NCBI GenBank assembly: GCA_964019425.1
Contig: OZ025861.1
Location: 124,001-188,000 of the forward strand
Length of the DNA stretch: 64,000 nucleotides
DNA from: Flectonema sp. DT1601
Taxonomy: Eukaryota; Euglenozoa; Diplonemea; Diplonemida; Diplonemidae
Reading direction: 5' to 3'
The notes beneath the pieces are model-generated. The model was not told the DNA's origin, did no database searches, and saw only the letters and a list, made by a program, of their open reading frames with translations. Within the stretch, counting starts at the first letter, position 1; each line of letters starts with the position of its first letter. The translations under genes and the position numbers were made by a program. Positions 51,796 to 63,830 of the stretch are shown piece by piece.

Positions 51796-54724
51796 GTTAC
51801 AAAGCTATCCTACTAAAGTCAGAATACCATCTGTTGTCTTCTCAAAGAGTATTCGTTTTATGTAGTTGAAGGATAAAAACATTTCAGAAACAGCTCGTAA
51901 AGCTATCTCTAAAGAGCACTTAAAGGTAGAGAACAATCATCGGCGTTTACTTTTGAAAACAGTTTTTTGAAAGTGGTTTCTAAATACGTAAATTGGCTTA
52001 CTAAACAACACTCTACCCGCCCTTAGACGTTGATGCTCTGGAAAAGAAAAAAAAATGGAAAGAGACGCATAAATAACATAAAGTTAACGTAAGAAATAAC
52101 AAATATAAATAAATATTTAAATAATAATAAAAAATACCTTCTCTTTAATAACGGCAAGCTGATTGCTCCGGAGCTAGTTAGCCAGCTCTGAGCAACTGCT
52201 TTGCAAGAAATGTAAAAGTAAAAGAGGAATAAAGAAAGAAAAAAAAAGAAAATATTATTGTTGGGGAATAAGAAGCCTCGGAATGCACGTTTATCGCAAG
52301 AAATTCCAGTATCGATATATACCATCTTTTGTTTTTTTTTCCCCCTCCAATAATTAAATTGAATTCAAGTCTAACTATTGAGAAGTGATAAATGTAAAGC
52401 AACAAACTGAACGTGTGTTTTTTTTTTTTTTTTTTTCTTCTTCTTATTTTAGGGAATTGGGAAAAGTGTTTTATAAAATGAGTTTTTTTTTTTAAAAGAA
52501 AAGGAAAAAAAAAATGCTAAATAATTGAGAGGAAGGGAAAAAATGACGACGCCAAGTATTGTATTCTTTTTTTTTTTTTTTTTTTTTAAATAATAATATG
52601 TATCACCTTACATTTTTAGACAAAAAAATTCGAATTTCGTTCACCTGGTTTGCTGGTTTTGACTAAACTAACAACACAAGTACAAAAAAAATAGTCGCAA
52701 ACGGCTCAGCGAACTAAGGACAACAAGCAAAACGCAGTACTCGGTTAATAATTTAAAACTAAAAAAAAAAAAAAAATAACATCGGATCCCTACTTAATAA
52801 TTGTCAGGGTGTACTGATTGGGTGCTGTAATTATTTCCTATTTTTTTCCATTTTTTTAGTTGTAGAATTCGTACGGCCGCAAGTTTAACTTTTTTTCACT
52901 TATCAACTGATTAGAGGGTGGATTATAGATTTTTTTTTTTTTTTTTTTTAATTTTTTGCGATACACTTACTATTCGCGACGCAACAAGCTTGCGAAGAAA
53001 ATAGACACAATATGCCGGCAAAAAAAAAAAAAAAAAAAAATTAATTTTAGTAATTGGGTAGGAAAAGAAAAATTTACACAAAAGCTAATCATGCAATGTG
53101 CAGTGGTTATAATTTAGAAGGGTCGCGGTATAATAAGTTTGTCTGCACTACCTTCGTGAGCATCTCACAGAGGCGGTATCGTTTTTTTTTTTTTAAAACC
53201 ACCACGGGATTGCTGCACCTACAGCAAACCCAAAGTAGTGCGACTTATGTGGAGAAAATAAAAATTATAGTTTTTTTAAAAAAATATATATATTAAAAAA
53301 AGGTATAATCAGTGATGAACACACAGCCACAGCCCACCAACCGATGGTCGGCGATCACGTAAACTTTAACAGGCAATCGTGTCTCATAACAACTATGGTT
53401 GATTGGAATATGCAAGAAAGTGAAGGTACTCGTCTCTGATGCGGCATCGGTGATCCCATACTGTCTACAGCAACAGCTTTGATCAGAACTTTTACTTTAA
53501 CAACTAGTAACATTGATTTGATTTTAAAAAAAAAAAAAAAAAATGCAAAGAGCGCAACTGGACGAACATCCTTGCTGTTATTGAGGGCAATTAACAAAGC
53601 CAGATACTTTTTTTGTTTCAAGGTTTAGAGTGTCAGAAATAGTATTGCACTGCTCTCGACAGATTTGAGACATAGTAATCAAGCTACCTAATAGGCATGG
53701 CAGATATCTCATTTTTTTTTTTTTTTTTCAGAGAAGTCAAAGACGACCAGAGAGATATCCCTGCCACACGTCTTTTAAAACTATACTCTTAAAGAAAGTA
53801 GCGATTTGACATCACAATCTGGGAGTCGGACTTGGAAACCACTAATCGTGACGTATGATAAAAATTGAGAGCAGTACAAACTATTACGGAGGAAGTTAGA
53901 GGGACTGTTTTAAAGAAATAACGTCCAACTACTACGTAAACGAGAAAGTGACAAAAACGAAAAAAAAGGGAAGAAAGAAAAAAAGGTTTAAATAACAACA
54001 ACAAATCGGTACAGTCACCGTTAATCATGACAAAACGAGTCTCAGCGAGAAATAAAAACACCTTACGAAAATAGCAGTCACGATGGGTAACTTTTTTAAG
54101 AAACCAAATGATTGGGATAAGTAGTTATCGGAGGAGGGAAAAAAAAAAAAAAAAAATGGGTGGATTTTGTTTGTAAAATTGATCACAAGCTGCAGGCAGT
54201 AAATGAAATTACGAACCGTAAGTAAATGAACCCTCTCTCTCCTTTGTCAAGGGATTGCTTGTATTGTTGTTCTACGAAAATAAAATTTTCAAAAAAAAAA
54301 AAAAAAAAAAAAAAAAATTGCTAACAAAATATCTATAAGAAAACAAAACTCATAAATAAAAGTTAGACAAAACTAAGACTAAACAAATAGAAAGAAATAT
54401 CAACTAAATGAACAGCATCTGTGCTAAAATAAAAACAAGATAAAAAATTTATCTCTCTTGCTGCAAAACAAAGGAACAAAGGAACAACAAAAAAACAACT
54501 ATTGTTCGGTTTTTAAAAAAAAAAGAAACAGATCGGCCAATACAAACCAATGAATTTCGTCAACCTGCCTCCACTTAACCGATGCCTAGAGGCAACCATT
54601 AAACGAGATCTTTTACGTCTCTCTTTCCTATTTGCTGCTGAGAAAGAACATTTTTTTGTTTGAGGAGAGAAAAAAAATTGTTTGAGCATATTTATAAAGA
54701 CATAAATATATGGAAAAACAGTAT

Positions 54725-54998
54725 CTAAAGTTAACCAAATTTTTTAACATTCAGTTTATTTTATGATACTATCGACTACAGTCAATGTTAGTACAGGAAA
54801 AAACACTATTGCAAAAAAAATTATCGTAAAAACTCCACATTATTAATAAAATGTTTCTAAACTCCGTTTTGTCTGCCATGCAGTGCAGTACGGAATCGAG
54901 TTATTCAATTACTTAAAATAGTCGTGAGCTCCGCGGAAAATCCAAAACCAGGAGGTATGGAATGCGGCAGAGTGTAGGTTCCACCTACTAAAAAATAA
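54725..54998. repeat. Structured noncoding element, copy A
   Basis: About 270 nt is alignable by eye with 59335-59600. A 32-nt block (54881-54912, starting CAGTGCAGTACGGAATCGAG) is identical in both. Other shared blocks are AATGTTAGT, AAATGTTTCTAA, GTGAGC, CCAAAACC, and CGGCAGAGTGTAGGTT. A hairpin GTAGGT-TCC-ACCTAC lies at 54974-54988, and a CTCC/GGAG stem at 54929-54954. A structured RNA gene or a mobile repeat are both possible. Confidence 0.65.
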
Positions 54999-55229
54999 CT
55001 TGTCAATAAATAAACAATTCCTTATTTATGATTTTGCTGGTAGCTTATTTGCTAGTTCGTGTTTGAGGGGAGAAAAATTGGAGATATTTAAAGAACAGGA
55101 AGGGGAGAATTAAAAAAGAATGAAAAAAAAAAAAAAAAAAAAGTGCCAACACGAAGCACAAGATAATTAACAACTAACAGCGAAATCGAATCCGTTCTTG
55201 CTGCAGCCATTCTGAAGTGTATCAGCAGC

Positions 55230-55260
<31 letters not shown>

Positions 55261-56326
55261 CCTTTTCCCCTTCCTCCGTCGCACGATTTAAAAAAATGGG
55301 GATGGAGGGGGAAAAAAAAAAAAAAAAAAAAAAGAGGGAGAAAAAAAAGAACCATTTAATGATTTAATGTTCACAGTAAGCGAACAGCAGTTTTCATACA
55401 CTGCGGGGTGACAAACTATAAATAATAACGGCAGCAATCCACCCTACTAAGGTGGTGCCGATAATAATTTTTTTGAAAATAATTTTGTGTTGGTTGTTAA
55501 CACTAAGAAGAAAGAAGGGGGGGAAAAAAAAAAAGAAAGAAAATAAAGAACCGTTCAGCTTAGCCCTTCAGCCATATTTCGACGAGCTGTCCACGGTGCT
55601 AGTGGGCTCAGTTCCAGCCGACAAGTGCAGCACAGTTCGGGTTGACACCTGGTGTAGTTTTTCGTTGTAAGCAGACAGAATCCCGTCGCACAGGGGAAAT
55701 AAACCACACACCATAAGAAATAACGGCTTTTCAATCTGAACAGTTTCTTCTCCGACTACGTCGGTACAAAAAAAAAAACAAAAAAAACAAAAAAAAAATA
55801 AGAATAGCCATGGTTGCAGCATCCACAAGAAATATCGGAATTTGTTTTTTTATTTTTATCACCAACCAACCCCTGTTGTGATAGCATACAAACCCTTTCC
55901 ATAATGAGCTCAAAAATGGCTAATTTGAAGGAAACAGTACAACCACGAACAGTAATAATAAAATAAATTAACGCTAGCCCAAATTACGATTTTATTTTAT
56001 TTATTTTTATCACTTTTACTTTATTATTCCCTTTTTTTCAAAAAAAAAAAAAAAAAAAAAAGACTTTCCTAAGAAGCCCGAAAAAAGGTTTTTAGACACT
56101 ACCACACAAAAATAAAATAAAATAAAATAAAATAAAATACAAAGATCGAGATAGAGATAAGGAAGTCCAACTACGTTATACATTGCCTATCACTGCAAAC
56201 TAATAAGTCATCAGAACTACGAGGCAACACCAACGTATGTAAAACCAATCATAGAATTGTGGTAATAAGTTGTTTTGAAAAGGAATAAGAGAAAAGAGAG
56301 GAATCCAGCATCATTAAACAGTCCCA

Positions 56327-56368
56327 GAGGGGGATAGGTACTATAAAAGAATAGTACCTATCCCCCTC
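56327..56368. repeat. Perfect 18-bp inverted repeat
   Basis: Arms 56327-56344 (GAGGGGGATAGGTACTAT) and 56351-56368 are perfectly complementary around a 6-nt AAAAGA loop. No T-run or gene end adjoins it. It could form a strong RNA hairpin or DNA cruciform. Confidence 0.9.
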
Positions 56369-57000
56369 AAGTTTAAAACGGGAATATTAAAATACGGTGT
56401 GTAAACTGAATCCAGCCCCACTAAGGACCGTCAGCAGTCAGTCAGAGCACTAGAGACTATTTAGCCCCTAACATAATCTCTTCAGAAAAAAAGAGAACAA
56501 AAATAGTGAAAATAACAACAACGGGGGGGGGTAGAAGAGCCAACGGTTAAGTGCCAGCGGAAAGTGTTTTCCAGCACCAGTAATGCGACCGCCAGACACA
56601 TACCAGTAAAGTATTTTATTTTCATAATCGGTAAAAAATGAATCAGGATCCTTCCATCCATACAGAATCACCAATATACGGTTAATCATCCGGGTAAGAG
56701 ACCACTTTACAAAAACGTTCACATGCATATTCTTTCGCACCTAGTATAGATCCGCGAACACGTAATCATTTCCTTTTCACACAAATCAGTACTGCAACGT
56801 CTTTATTTTTATTTTTTTTTTCTCTTTTTTTTTTTGCAGAAACAGCTAATTAGGTGTGCTCAGGATAAAATATAATTAAATCTCCAGCCTACTTTTTTTT
56901 TTTTTTTTTTTTTTTTTTCTTTTTTTTTTAAAAAAAAAAAGATAAGCGTGAAAGTCATAGAGAACACGTCCAGCCACAAACGGCTACAATGTTAAGGCAT

Positions 57001-57035
<35 letters not shown>

Positions 57036-57372
57036 AATATATATTTTTTTGTTTGTCGACTTAATTACAATCTGGATACATAAGAACGAATTACATGACT
57101 CGACTATAAACCCAAACCTGACCTCAGAACAACTAGGCCCTTCGAGCGCTATGCTTGCCTTTCATGTAGACTCGTACAGAATAGAGGAAATGCGTTTCCA
57201 GAGTTAAGACAGACTTTTGAGGAGGGAAAAAAAAAAACGATATAGCAAAAGTAAAAATACAAGTACCCGCAACCATACAAATGGTTAGTACAAGTGTATT
57301 TTTGAGGATAGTAGAGAATTCTTATTTAGATGTAGGAACATTGCATAGGGACGGCATTGGAGAGGGGAGTGA

Positions 57373-57411
57373 AACTTTGACAATGTAAAAACAGTAACAA
57401 CTTTAGGTATT
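57373..57411 (+). repeat. Dispersed noncoding element, copy 2 (left block only)
   Basis: AACTTTGACAATGTAAAAAC, then AGTAACAACTTTAGGTATT, matches the left block at 22554-22605 closely. It is followed by AATTAATATCAA, as in copy 1. The TTTTGTCTTATTGACC block is absent here. Confidence 0.6.
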
Positions 57412-57885
57412 AAAAAAACAAAATTAATATCAAGTACTTGACTTAAAGAATATTTGTAGTGTGGAGAGGAGGGGGGGGAAAAAAAAACAGTATTAGAAAC
57501 ACATAAAAGAAATAACAATAAAGAAAAAAATAAACGAATCCCACAATAAATCGCAAAATATACAAAAAAAAAAACAATTCTCATAGAATAAATAAAATAA
57601 TACTTGGCGTCAAAAAAAGAAAACAAAAGAAAAATACGAAAGTTTTTTTTTTTTTTCTTTTTCTTTTTTTTTAAAAATAGAAATAGCAAATCAGACAACT
57701 GAAAGCAAAAAAAAAAACAAGAACCAAAAGTAGCAGAAGCAACGCGATACTAATCATTCGCTTTACCTGGCGTCACTCCTTTTATGGTTCCATCTATCCT
57801 GAGGGAAACTTCGGAGTAATCCAGCTACTAGATGTTTCGATGTGCTACTTTTGTCGTAAATAAGAACGACTACTCTTTGATCTTT

Positions 57886-58812
57886 TTAATTCTTTAACTC
57901 CTGAACCGTATCTCTAATCAATTCAGCCATGGCTGGTCTCGACTCATCTGCAAATTCCAACGCGTTCTTATCCTGAACATCCCGAATCGTCAAATCAGCA
58001 CCTTTTTTGATAAGAAGCTGTACCGTATCATCGAGACACTCTCTGAGTGCGTAGTGGAGTGGTGTGTATCCCATTTGTTCTTTAGCGTTTAAATCACAGC
58101 CGGCTTCGATTAAAAGCGTTGCAATTTCTACTTCTTGCATTGTTAAAGCAAAATGCAACGGGGTTAAAGAATCACACCGCTCATTTAATAGTACCCCCCG
58201 AGACAGAAGTTCCTTTACAGCGACGATATTTTTAACGATAATCGCATGGTGGAGAGGTGTGCTTCCAAATGGATCGGTGGCATTTAAGTCTGCTCCGTAT
58301 CCTACCAGGAGATTGAACAATTCGAAAAACACATCACCCGATGTGTGCATGACCGACAATATAGCAATATCGACTACAGCTCCCCTTGACAGTAGTAACT
58401 TAGCAAGCTTAACATTCGCTTCGGTGCATGCAGCAACTAAAGCTGTGGTTTGATCGTGGATTCCGTTAATTGGTACACCAGCATCAAGAAAGTATTCAAG
58501 CATATCACCGTTGTGGTCGCGAATGTTCGCAATCATGTTCTCGACAGTCGGTAGTAATTTGCCCAGTTTCTTTAAGGCAAATCCCCTCTTTGAGATAGTC
58601 ATTTCCACTTCTGATCCATCTACAACTCCGAGAGACACTATATCCTTCTCGATGGTCAATACGTCTCCTGCGAACACTAAATCAAAATATCTGACATCGA
58701 CTTCCAACTCTGCAGCGATCTGATACTTTACATCCTTCACAGTCGCATTTAATTCCAATGAAGTCGTGTAATTGGTCTCAAATATAGTCGAAACATATAA
58801 TGCAAGTGGCAT
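57886..58812 (-). CDS. Ubiquitin-like and ankyrin-repeat protein
   Basis: The product is 308 aa in one exon. Residues 1-77 have the ubiquitin-like pattern (LALYVSTIF, LNATVKDVKYQIAAEL, FAGDVLTIEKDIVSLGVVDGSEVEM) without a C-terminal GG, so the domain is not a processed modifier. About six ankyrin repeats follow (98-300), the clearest being GSTPLHHAI, SLTPLHFAL and GYTPLHYAL with GADLN-type turns. Such proteins usually act as adaptors. The start follows TTTCTTTTTTGTTAG with a 56-nt leader rich in CA repeats. This is the first gene of the minus-strand array within the window. Confidence 0.85.
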   Translation of the reverse strand: MPLALYVSTIFETNYTTSLELNATVKDVKYQIAAELEVDVRYFDLVFAGDVLTIEKDIVSLGVVDGSEVEMTISKRGFALKKLGKLLPTVENMIANIRDHNGDMLEYFLDAGVPINGIHDQTTALVAACTEANVKLAKLLLSRGAVVDIAILSVMHTSGDVFFELFNLLVGYGADLNATDPFGSTPLHHAIIVKNIVAVKELLSRGVLLNERCDSLTPLHFALTMQEVEIATLLIEAGCDLNAKEQMGYTPLHYALRECLDDTVQLLIKKGADLTIRDVQDKNALEFADESRPAMAELIRDTVQELKN

Positions 58813-58885
58813 GGTTGTTATTTTTTTTTGAGAATGTGGATATGTGGTGTGTGTGTGTGTTGTGTGGTCTAACAAAAAAGAAATA
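58813..58885 (-). promoter_or_regulatory. Putative trans-splice acceptor for the ankyrin gene
   Basis: The minus strand reads TTTCTTTTTTGTTAG, with AG at 58870-58869. The leader contains a CA microsatellite (58846-58866) and a short A run before the ATG. An AAT microsatellite lies just upstream (58883-58905). Confidence 0.5.
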
Positions 58886-59053
58886 ATAATAATAATAATA
58901 ATAATTTAGATTTTAGTCAAGATAAACCACGCTTAACGCATAAGCCCACTACTCATAATATTCTATTATGTGTGCATTTGTAGAGGGAACAAGTTAGTTA
59001 AAGTTTAATAAAGAAATAACGACATTCCTTCTTTTATTTTTATTTTTTTTTCC

Positions 59054-59084
<31 letters not shown>

Positions 59085-59334
59085 TGATGAACATGAATAA
59101 CGAAGCCTCCTGTGAGATAAGGAGTTTCCGCGTTTCAGAGGTCCCTCTCTTCAATATTTGAAACGGGTGGGGAGAGAGATTGAGGTTACTTTCTTTTATT
59201 GGTCCCCAACAAAAAAAAAAAAAAAAAAAAAAAAAACAATAGCATTTTATGCAAAATACTTGAATACGTCGGGGGGGTTAACTGTTCGAGTTTGTACGTA
59301 AAATAAAAACTTATTGTATCATAAACAACATAAC

Positions 59335-59600
59335 CGATAATTTAACATTAGTTCTGAGATACAGTTGACTAAAGGTAATGTTAGTGTAGGTATACACTCT
59401 GCGATTGACGTAAATACTTTACATTATAATAAATGTTTCTAACTTAGCTGCATACACATCTCTTTTTCCGTGTTGTCATTCAGTGCAGTACGGAATCGAG
59501 TTATTCAATTACGAATTAATTGTGAGCCCTGGGAAACCAAAACCTGGGTATAATGTAATACGGCAGAGTGTAGGTTTCACCTACAAATTACTTGCTTAAT
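59335..59600. repeat. Structured noncoding element, copy B
   Basis: This is the partner of copy A, in the same orientation. The invariant 32-nt block is at 59481-59512 and the hairpin GTAGGT-TTC-ACCTAC at 59570-59584. The internal stem is CCC/GGG (59527-59548), with C-G replacing the U-A pair of copy A. Overall identity outside the blocks is clearly lower. Confidence 0.65.
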
Positions 59601-59865
59601 ATCAATGCGTTGGGGGGGGGGAAACAGGAATTTAATTGTTGTTGCATCACAACGAATTTTTTTTTTTGATCATTAACTGAGAAATGTAACTCCAGTGTTT
59701 CGAGAAATAAGAAAATTACACAGCACATTGTGGTGTGTGATACAAAGAATCTTAAACAATACTAACAGAACCCTGCGTTATTGGACACATGTGATCCAGT
59801 TTGCAAACTGACTCGCTTCAAAAGCATAGAAAAGACATCTTCTCCAACATTACTTGCAACGAAAG

Positions 59866-59990
59866 CGGTCTCACAAGACCGACCACGTGTGGTCGCTCAA
59901 AGGTCCGAGGACCCTAACCTTAAGTAGAGGGGACGTCAGAAGAAATCAACACTACTTTACCAGCTGCCCAACCTTATGTTAACATAAAAA
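59866..59990. repeat. Cluster of short perfect palindromes
   Basis: Three tight inverted repeats follow one another: CGGTCT-CACA-AGACCG (59866-59881), CGACCAC-GT-GTGGTCG (59880-59895) and GGTCC-GA-GGACC (59902-59913). A TTATGTTAACATAA palindrome lies about 60 nt further on, and AACCTTAT pairs with ATAAGGTT across it. The segment is less AT-rich than its surroundings. Confidence 0.7.
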
Positions 59991-60835
59991 GCCAGAGGAT
60001 AAGGTTTGTAAGCGACACTCAACAACTGATGGGATAGGCGAACCTAACCCGCAAGTGCGTTCCACGGATTATAAAACAAAAAAAAAAAAAAAAAAAAAAA
60101 AATAGAAATATACTACCGACTTACCAGATTATGAAAAAAAAAAATTGCTTGCCTTCAAAACAAGGTGAGAGATATGATGCAATTTGTAATGCTATAAATA
60201 AATATAAAGCAATTTTGACAAACCTGGTAGCCAGGTTAGAATTCAGGGGACAATCAATACTTATATCCGTAAGGTATTCTTCTGTATTGCGTATTAAAAG
60301 TAAGCCTCTAAACTGATTGCCTGTAGGAGTGCATACTTTTACGAAAAGTACAGTGTGTACCGTTCCTTTTTTTTAAAAAAAAAAAAAAAAAAAAAAGTAT
60401 CCGAAATAAACAAAGGTTTTTATATAAAAAAAAATAACAAATTAATTTTTAGAAAAAAAAGAAGGGTAGGGGTGGGTGAAAACAAAACAAAAGGGACATG
60501 TTTTTTTTCGTCTTTTAGTACTTTTATGACCAGACGAATTTTTCATACAAGCAATGTCATGCTCATGCCGTAAAGGTTTCTTTTTTCTTTTTTTTAAATT
60601 CAAACTGAAAAAAAAAAAAAAAACATTATAAATATTTCAATATTATAGAAAGGGGGGTGGGGGGGATACAAGTGCCAATCCCACACTTTATAGTGGCTGT
60701 CACTCCCTTTTTCTTTTTTTTTTCCTTTTTCAAATATATGCGCACCCAACCACGATTAATACATACTGCTATTATGAACTAACCAGGCTGATGAGGGGGA
60801 ATTTTTTTTTTTTTTTTTTTTTTTTTGGAAAAAAA

Positions 60836-60871
<36 letters not shown>

Positions 60872-62146
60872 TCAAACCATTCCTGCAACATAACGAAGAC
60901 CCGTCCGCTGACTGATTTTAAGACATGCTGGGATCGGCCAAGTGGCGACAATGACTTATCCACAATTGGTTATACATGCCTAGAAATCAGACAGCCGCAG
61001 GTACTGCAACGTAGTCGTGCAAAACCCGGCCGTTTTCAGAGTTTGAGAGATGACAGTAATGCGCAGCTTACAACTAAGTACATTGTTATTTAATCCAGTG
61101 GATGTATAGATCAAATTACAGCTGGTTTTTTGTACTCTGCTGCCTACCGAAGAAGTTGGGATGGGGGAGGAGAATAATAGACATCCTAACATAACAGCGT
61201 GTGGGAATAAAAAAACAACAAACAACAACAAGGTCAACCATCCTCTTTTTTTTTTTTTTTTTTTTTTTTAATTTTTTTTTTTTGCCTACAGAATTATAGA
61301 GAGGTAGAGGAAAGGAAGAAAAAATAAGAATTTTGAAAACCATTCGACATCTCTTGTAGATGAAGAACAAGTTGAGTCATCGCGAGATGTTGTCTACCAT
61401 AGATGGCGACAAAAAAAAAAAAAAAAGAAAAAAAAAAAAACACTTCATTTCACAATATGTTGCAAAGGGAGAAAACAAAAAATAACCGACTTATGGAACC
61501 TCTGCGGGTATACCAATTACAAATATACAAATCGAAAAGACAGAAAACGTGTGCATTGTTTTATTTTTTCCTCACTTTTTTTTTTTTTTTTTTTTTTTTT
61601 TCATTCAAAAGGTAACAACAGAATAGAAACTCATTCAAAGAATAAGATCGTGCCTTCCAAAAAAAAAAAAAAAAAAAAAAGCTCCGAAACAATATTTTAT
61701 ACAGCACCGGCACCAGCACATTTCGTGCGTAAGTTAAACAACAATTTAACTTACACTTAACGGCGCCATTAAAAAACATAGGAGCTAATGAAAATACTGT
61801 ACCGTTGATTTCCATTTCTGTTTTTCTCTCTTTTTTTTTTTTTGTTTCCCCCTCCTTTTTTTTGTCTTTCTAAAAGAACAACAATGCAAGTTATTGCTTT
61901 ATTTCGTTCACTACCTACCAGGTAAGAAGAAGCCAACAAGACAAGTGTACCTCCATCCAGGTTATGGGATTATGGGTATGTCATTCTTAATATTATATAA
62001 GAACAACGACATTCAAAATACGGCACGAATCCGTGTTCCTTTTGCTACGTTTTTTTTTTTTTTCCATTCGTTTATGATTAGAAGAAATGAGAAATAATAA
62101 AACAGGGTTGACAAGCACACGACACTTGGGGAAAAAAAAAAAAGGG

Positions 62147-62239
62147 AACTTTGACAATGCAAAAACAGTCAAAGAAAAGGGTATGTTTTAGGAAAAATAA
62201 CATAGAAGGGGAAAATATTTTTGTCTTATTGACCAGAAA
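62147..62239 (+). repeat. Dispersed noncoding element, copy 3
   Basis: The left block AACTTTGACAATGCAAAAAC is at 62147-62172. The right block at 62219-62239 is identical over 21 nt to 22691-22711. The two blocks are closer here than in copy 1, because copy 1 has expanded homopolymers between them. Confidence 0.6.
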
Positions 62240-62498
62240 ACGTTGTCGAATCTGGTAATTCAGGGAATACGTACCATCAGGTTGAAAAAAAAAGAAGGGG
62301 AGGGGGGTGAAAATCATTCGGGCAACATTAACGGGTAAATACAAACAAACTACTCGCATTCAATCCCACCCTTCGGAAAGGTTTTTTATTTTATTTTTTT
62401 AATATCGTTTTGTGGGAAAGATGAACGAAGAAAAAAAGAATCGGACAATCGACATCTCTTTTTTCGTTGTGCGAAACCAAAGTAGGAAAAAGTTAAGC

Positions 62499-62695
62499 TA
62501 CGCTGCCATGTTTCCCTTTCTACCGAACAATAGGTTTGTACAAAATTAAAAAAAAGGAATCGGCAAACTTCACTTTTAACTTTCTTACTCACAGGTTTGC
62601 TTTGTTTGTGCGCAACCGATACAAATCCTAATAAAGGAATAGGTTAGTTACGCTGCCACAAAGCTCTTTCTACCGAACAATGAGGGTAGGTACAA
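62499..62695 (+). repeat. Direct repeat pair, about 150 bp apart
   Basis: TACGCTGCCA followed by CTTTCTACCGAACAAT and GTACAA occurs at 62499-62543 and again at 62649-62695, each preceded by GTTA. The intervening sequence is unrelated. No coding potential is seen. Confidence 0.65.
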
Positions 62696-63673
62696 TAAAA
62701 AAATTAAAAACCTGGGGAAACTAATACAACTGCATCCTGAGAGCAAATACAGTACGTCTGCTTGCCTTGTAGGAACCCAGCAGCTCCAATGGTGATAACC
62801 ACAAAAGAGAAAAACTAAAAAAATAAAATAAAATCAGATAAACATAACTCTGCGGAGCTAGCCAACCCAGATTCTGTGAAATCGACTATACGGACAAAAC
62901 ATAAAAGAGTGGCGCATCAATCACCACTGGGCCAAACCCCCCTTTTATATTTTCTTCTTTTGCCCCTTTCACTCTCAGACTTTATCGCAGAAAAAAGAAA
63001 AAAGAAAATAATAAATAAATAAACGCCTGAGCAAGATAAGATACACGCTGATTGCCACACACTTATCGGTTTGGTTACTACACCTCCCTCTCACTCTCAG
63101 CGATAAATTCACTCAGATCCTTACGGTCTGTCCACAAAGAGATTTATCTTCGACGGTTTAAAATGTACCGCAAGATATGTACAGCTGCATTTAAACGACA
63201 AAATCTATTTCAATTGTTGTAGAGCAACACGGCTTCCAACCATCTCCGCACAGCAGCTGAGAAACTGCGTTGCGGGGTGTTGGAAATCAATACTACTCAG
63301 AAGACAGATTTTCATTTTAAAAAAAAAAAAAAAAAAAGGATGGGGGCAGCGGAGATGAAGGGGACCAGAAGCTAAATACAGCACGACACGGCCAGGGCGG
63401 GGGTCGTGTTTCGGGCTGCTTGTATATTTTTGCTTCTCGTACAAACAGTCTTTCTGTTTATCTCCTTTGCTTTTTTTTTTTGTTTTTTTTTTTTTTTTTC
63501 TTTTGTGAGACGGTCAACAATAAGTCAACCATCCCTTGGGAATCTGCACTAAGAAGGGACCTGTTTTCAATTTCTTTCCTTAGAAAAGACTCATGTTAGA
63601 GGAAAAAAATAAAAAGGGGGTTAAAAAGAACACAAGGTAACAATGAATTTTCAAAAGAAAAAAAAAAAAAAAA

Positions 63674-63830
63674 GGGGGATTTTAATACGATAGGAAAAGA
63701 TCTGGGGAGGGTAAATTAATACTGTCTTTTCAAGCTCAAAATGGGGGGGGGACTTTGATACGATACGAAAAGATTTATCTGGGAAGAATACTCAAAATGG
63801 GGGGGGAATTTGCTTTTATACTCCCAGCAG
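63674..63830 (+). repeat. Imperfect tandem repeat with G-runs
   Basis: Three units begin with G-runs of 5, 9 and 8 at 63674, 63743 and 63799. The first two continue (A/C)TTT(A/G)ATACGATA then GAAAAGAT, and units 2 and 3 are both preceded by CTCAAAAT. Additional GGG/GGGG runs lie between them. Confidence 0.65.

Larger units (their letters stand above)
51796..57885. other. Six-kilobase gene-poor stretch
   Basis: No convincing gene is present. A 53-codon minus-strand frame ending at 53355 (starting MLLVVKVKVLIKAV) follows a T-tract and could be a small gene, but nothing supports it further. The stretch also contains the structured element copy A, the 18-bp hairpin and a dispersed repeat copy, listed separately, and many homopolymers of 15-28 nt. 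Confidence 0.5.

Noticed and set aside
54783-54806. Minus-strand CCTGTACTAACATTG resembling the end of a kinetoplastid spliced leader
   Set aside because: The match is partial, copy B of the same element does not keep it, and no GT donor follows at the right place.
60131-60316. 61-codon plus-strand frame
   Set aside because: Short, begins in an A run, has no recognisable domain and lies in repeat-rich spacer.
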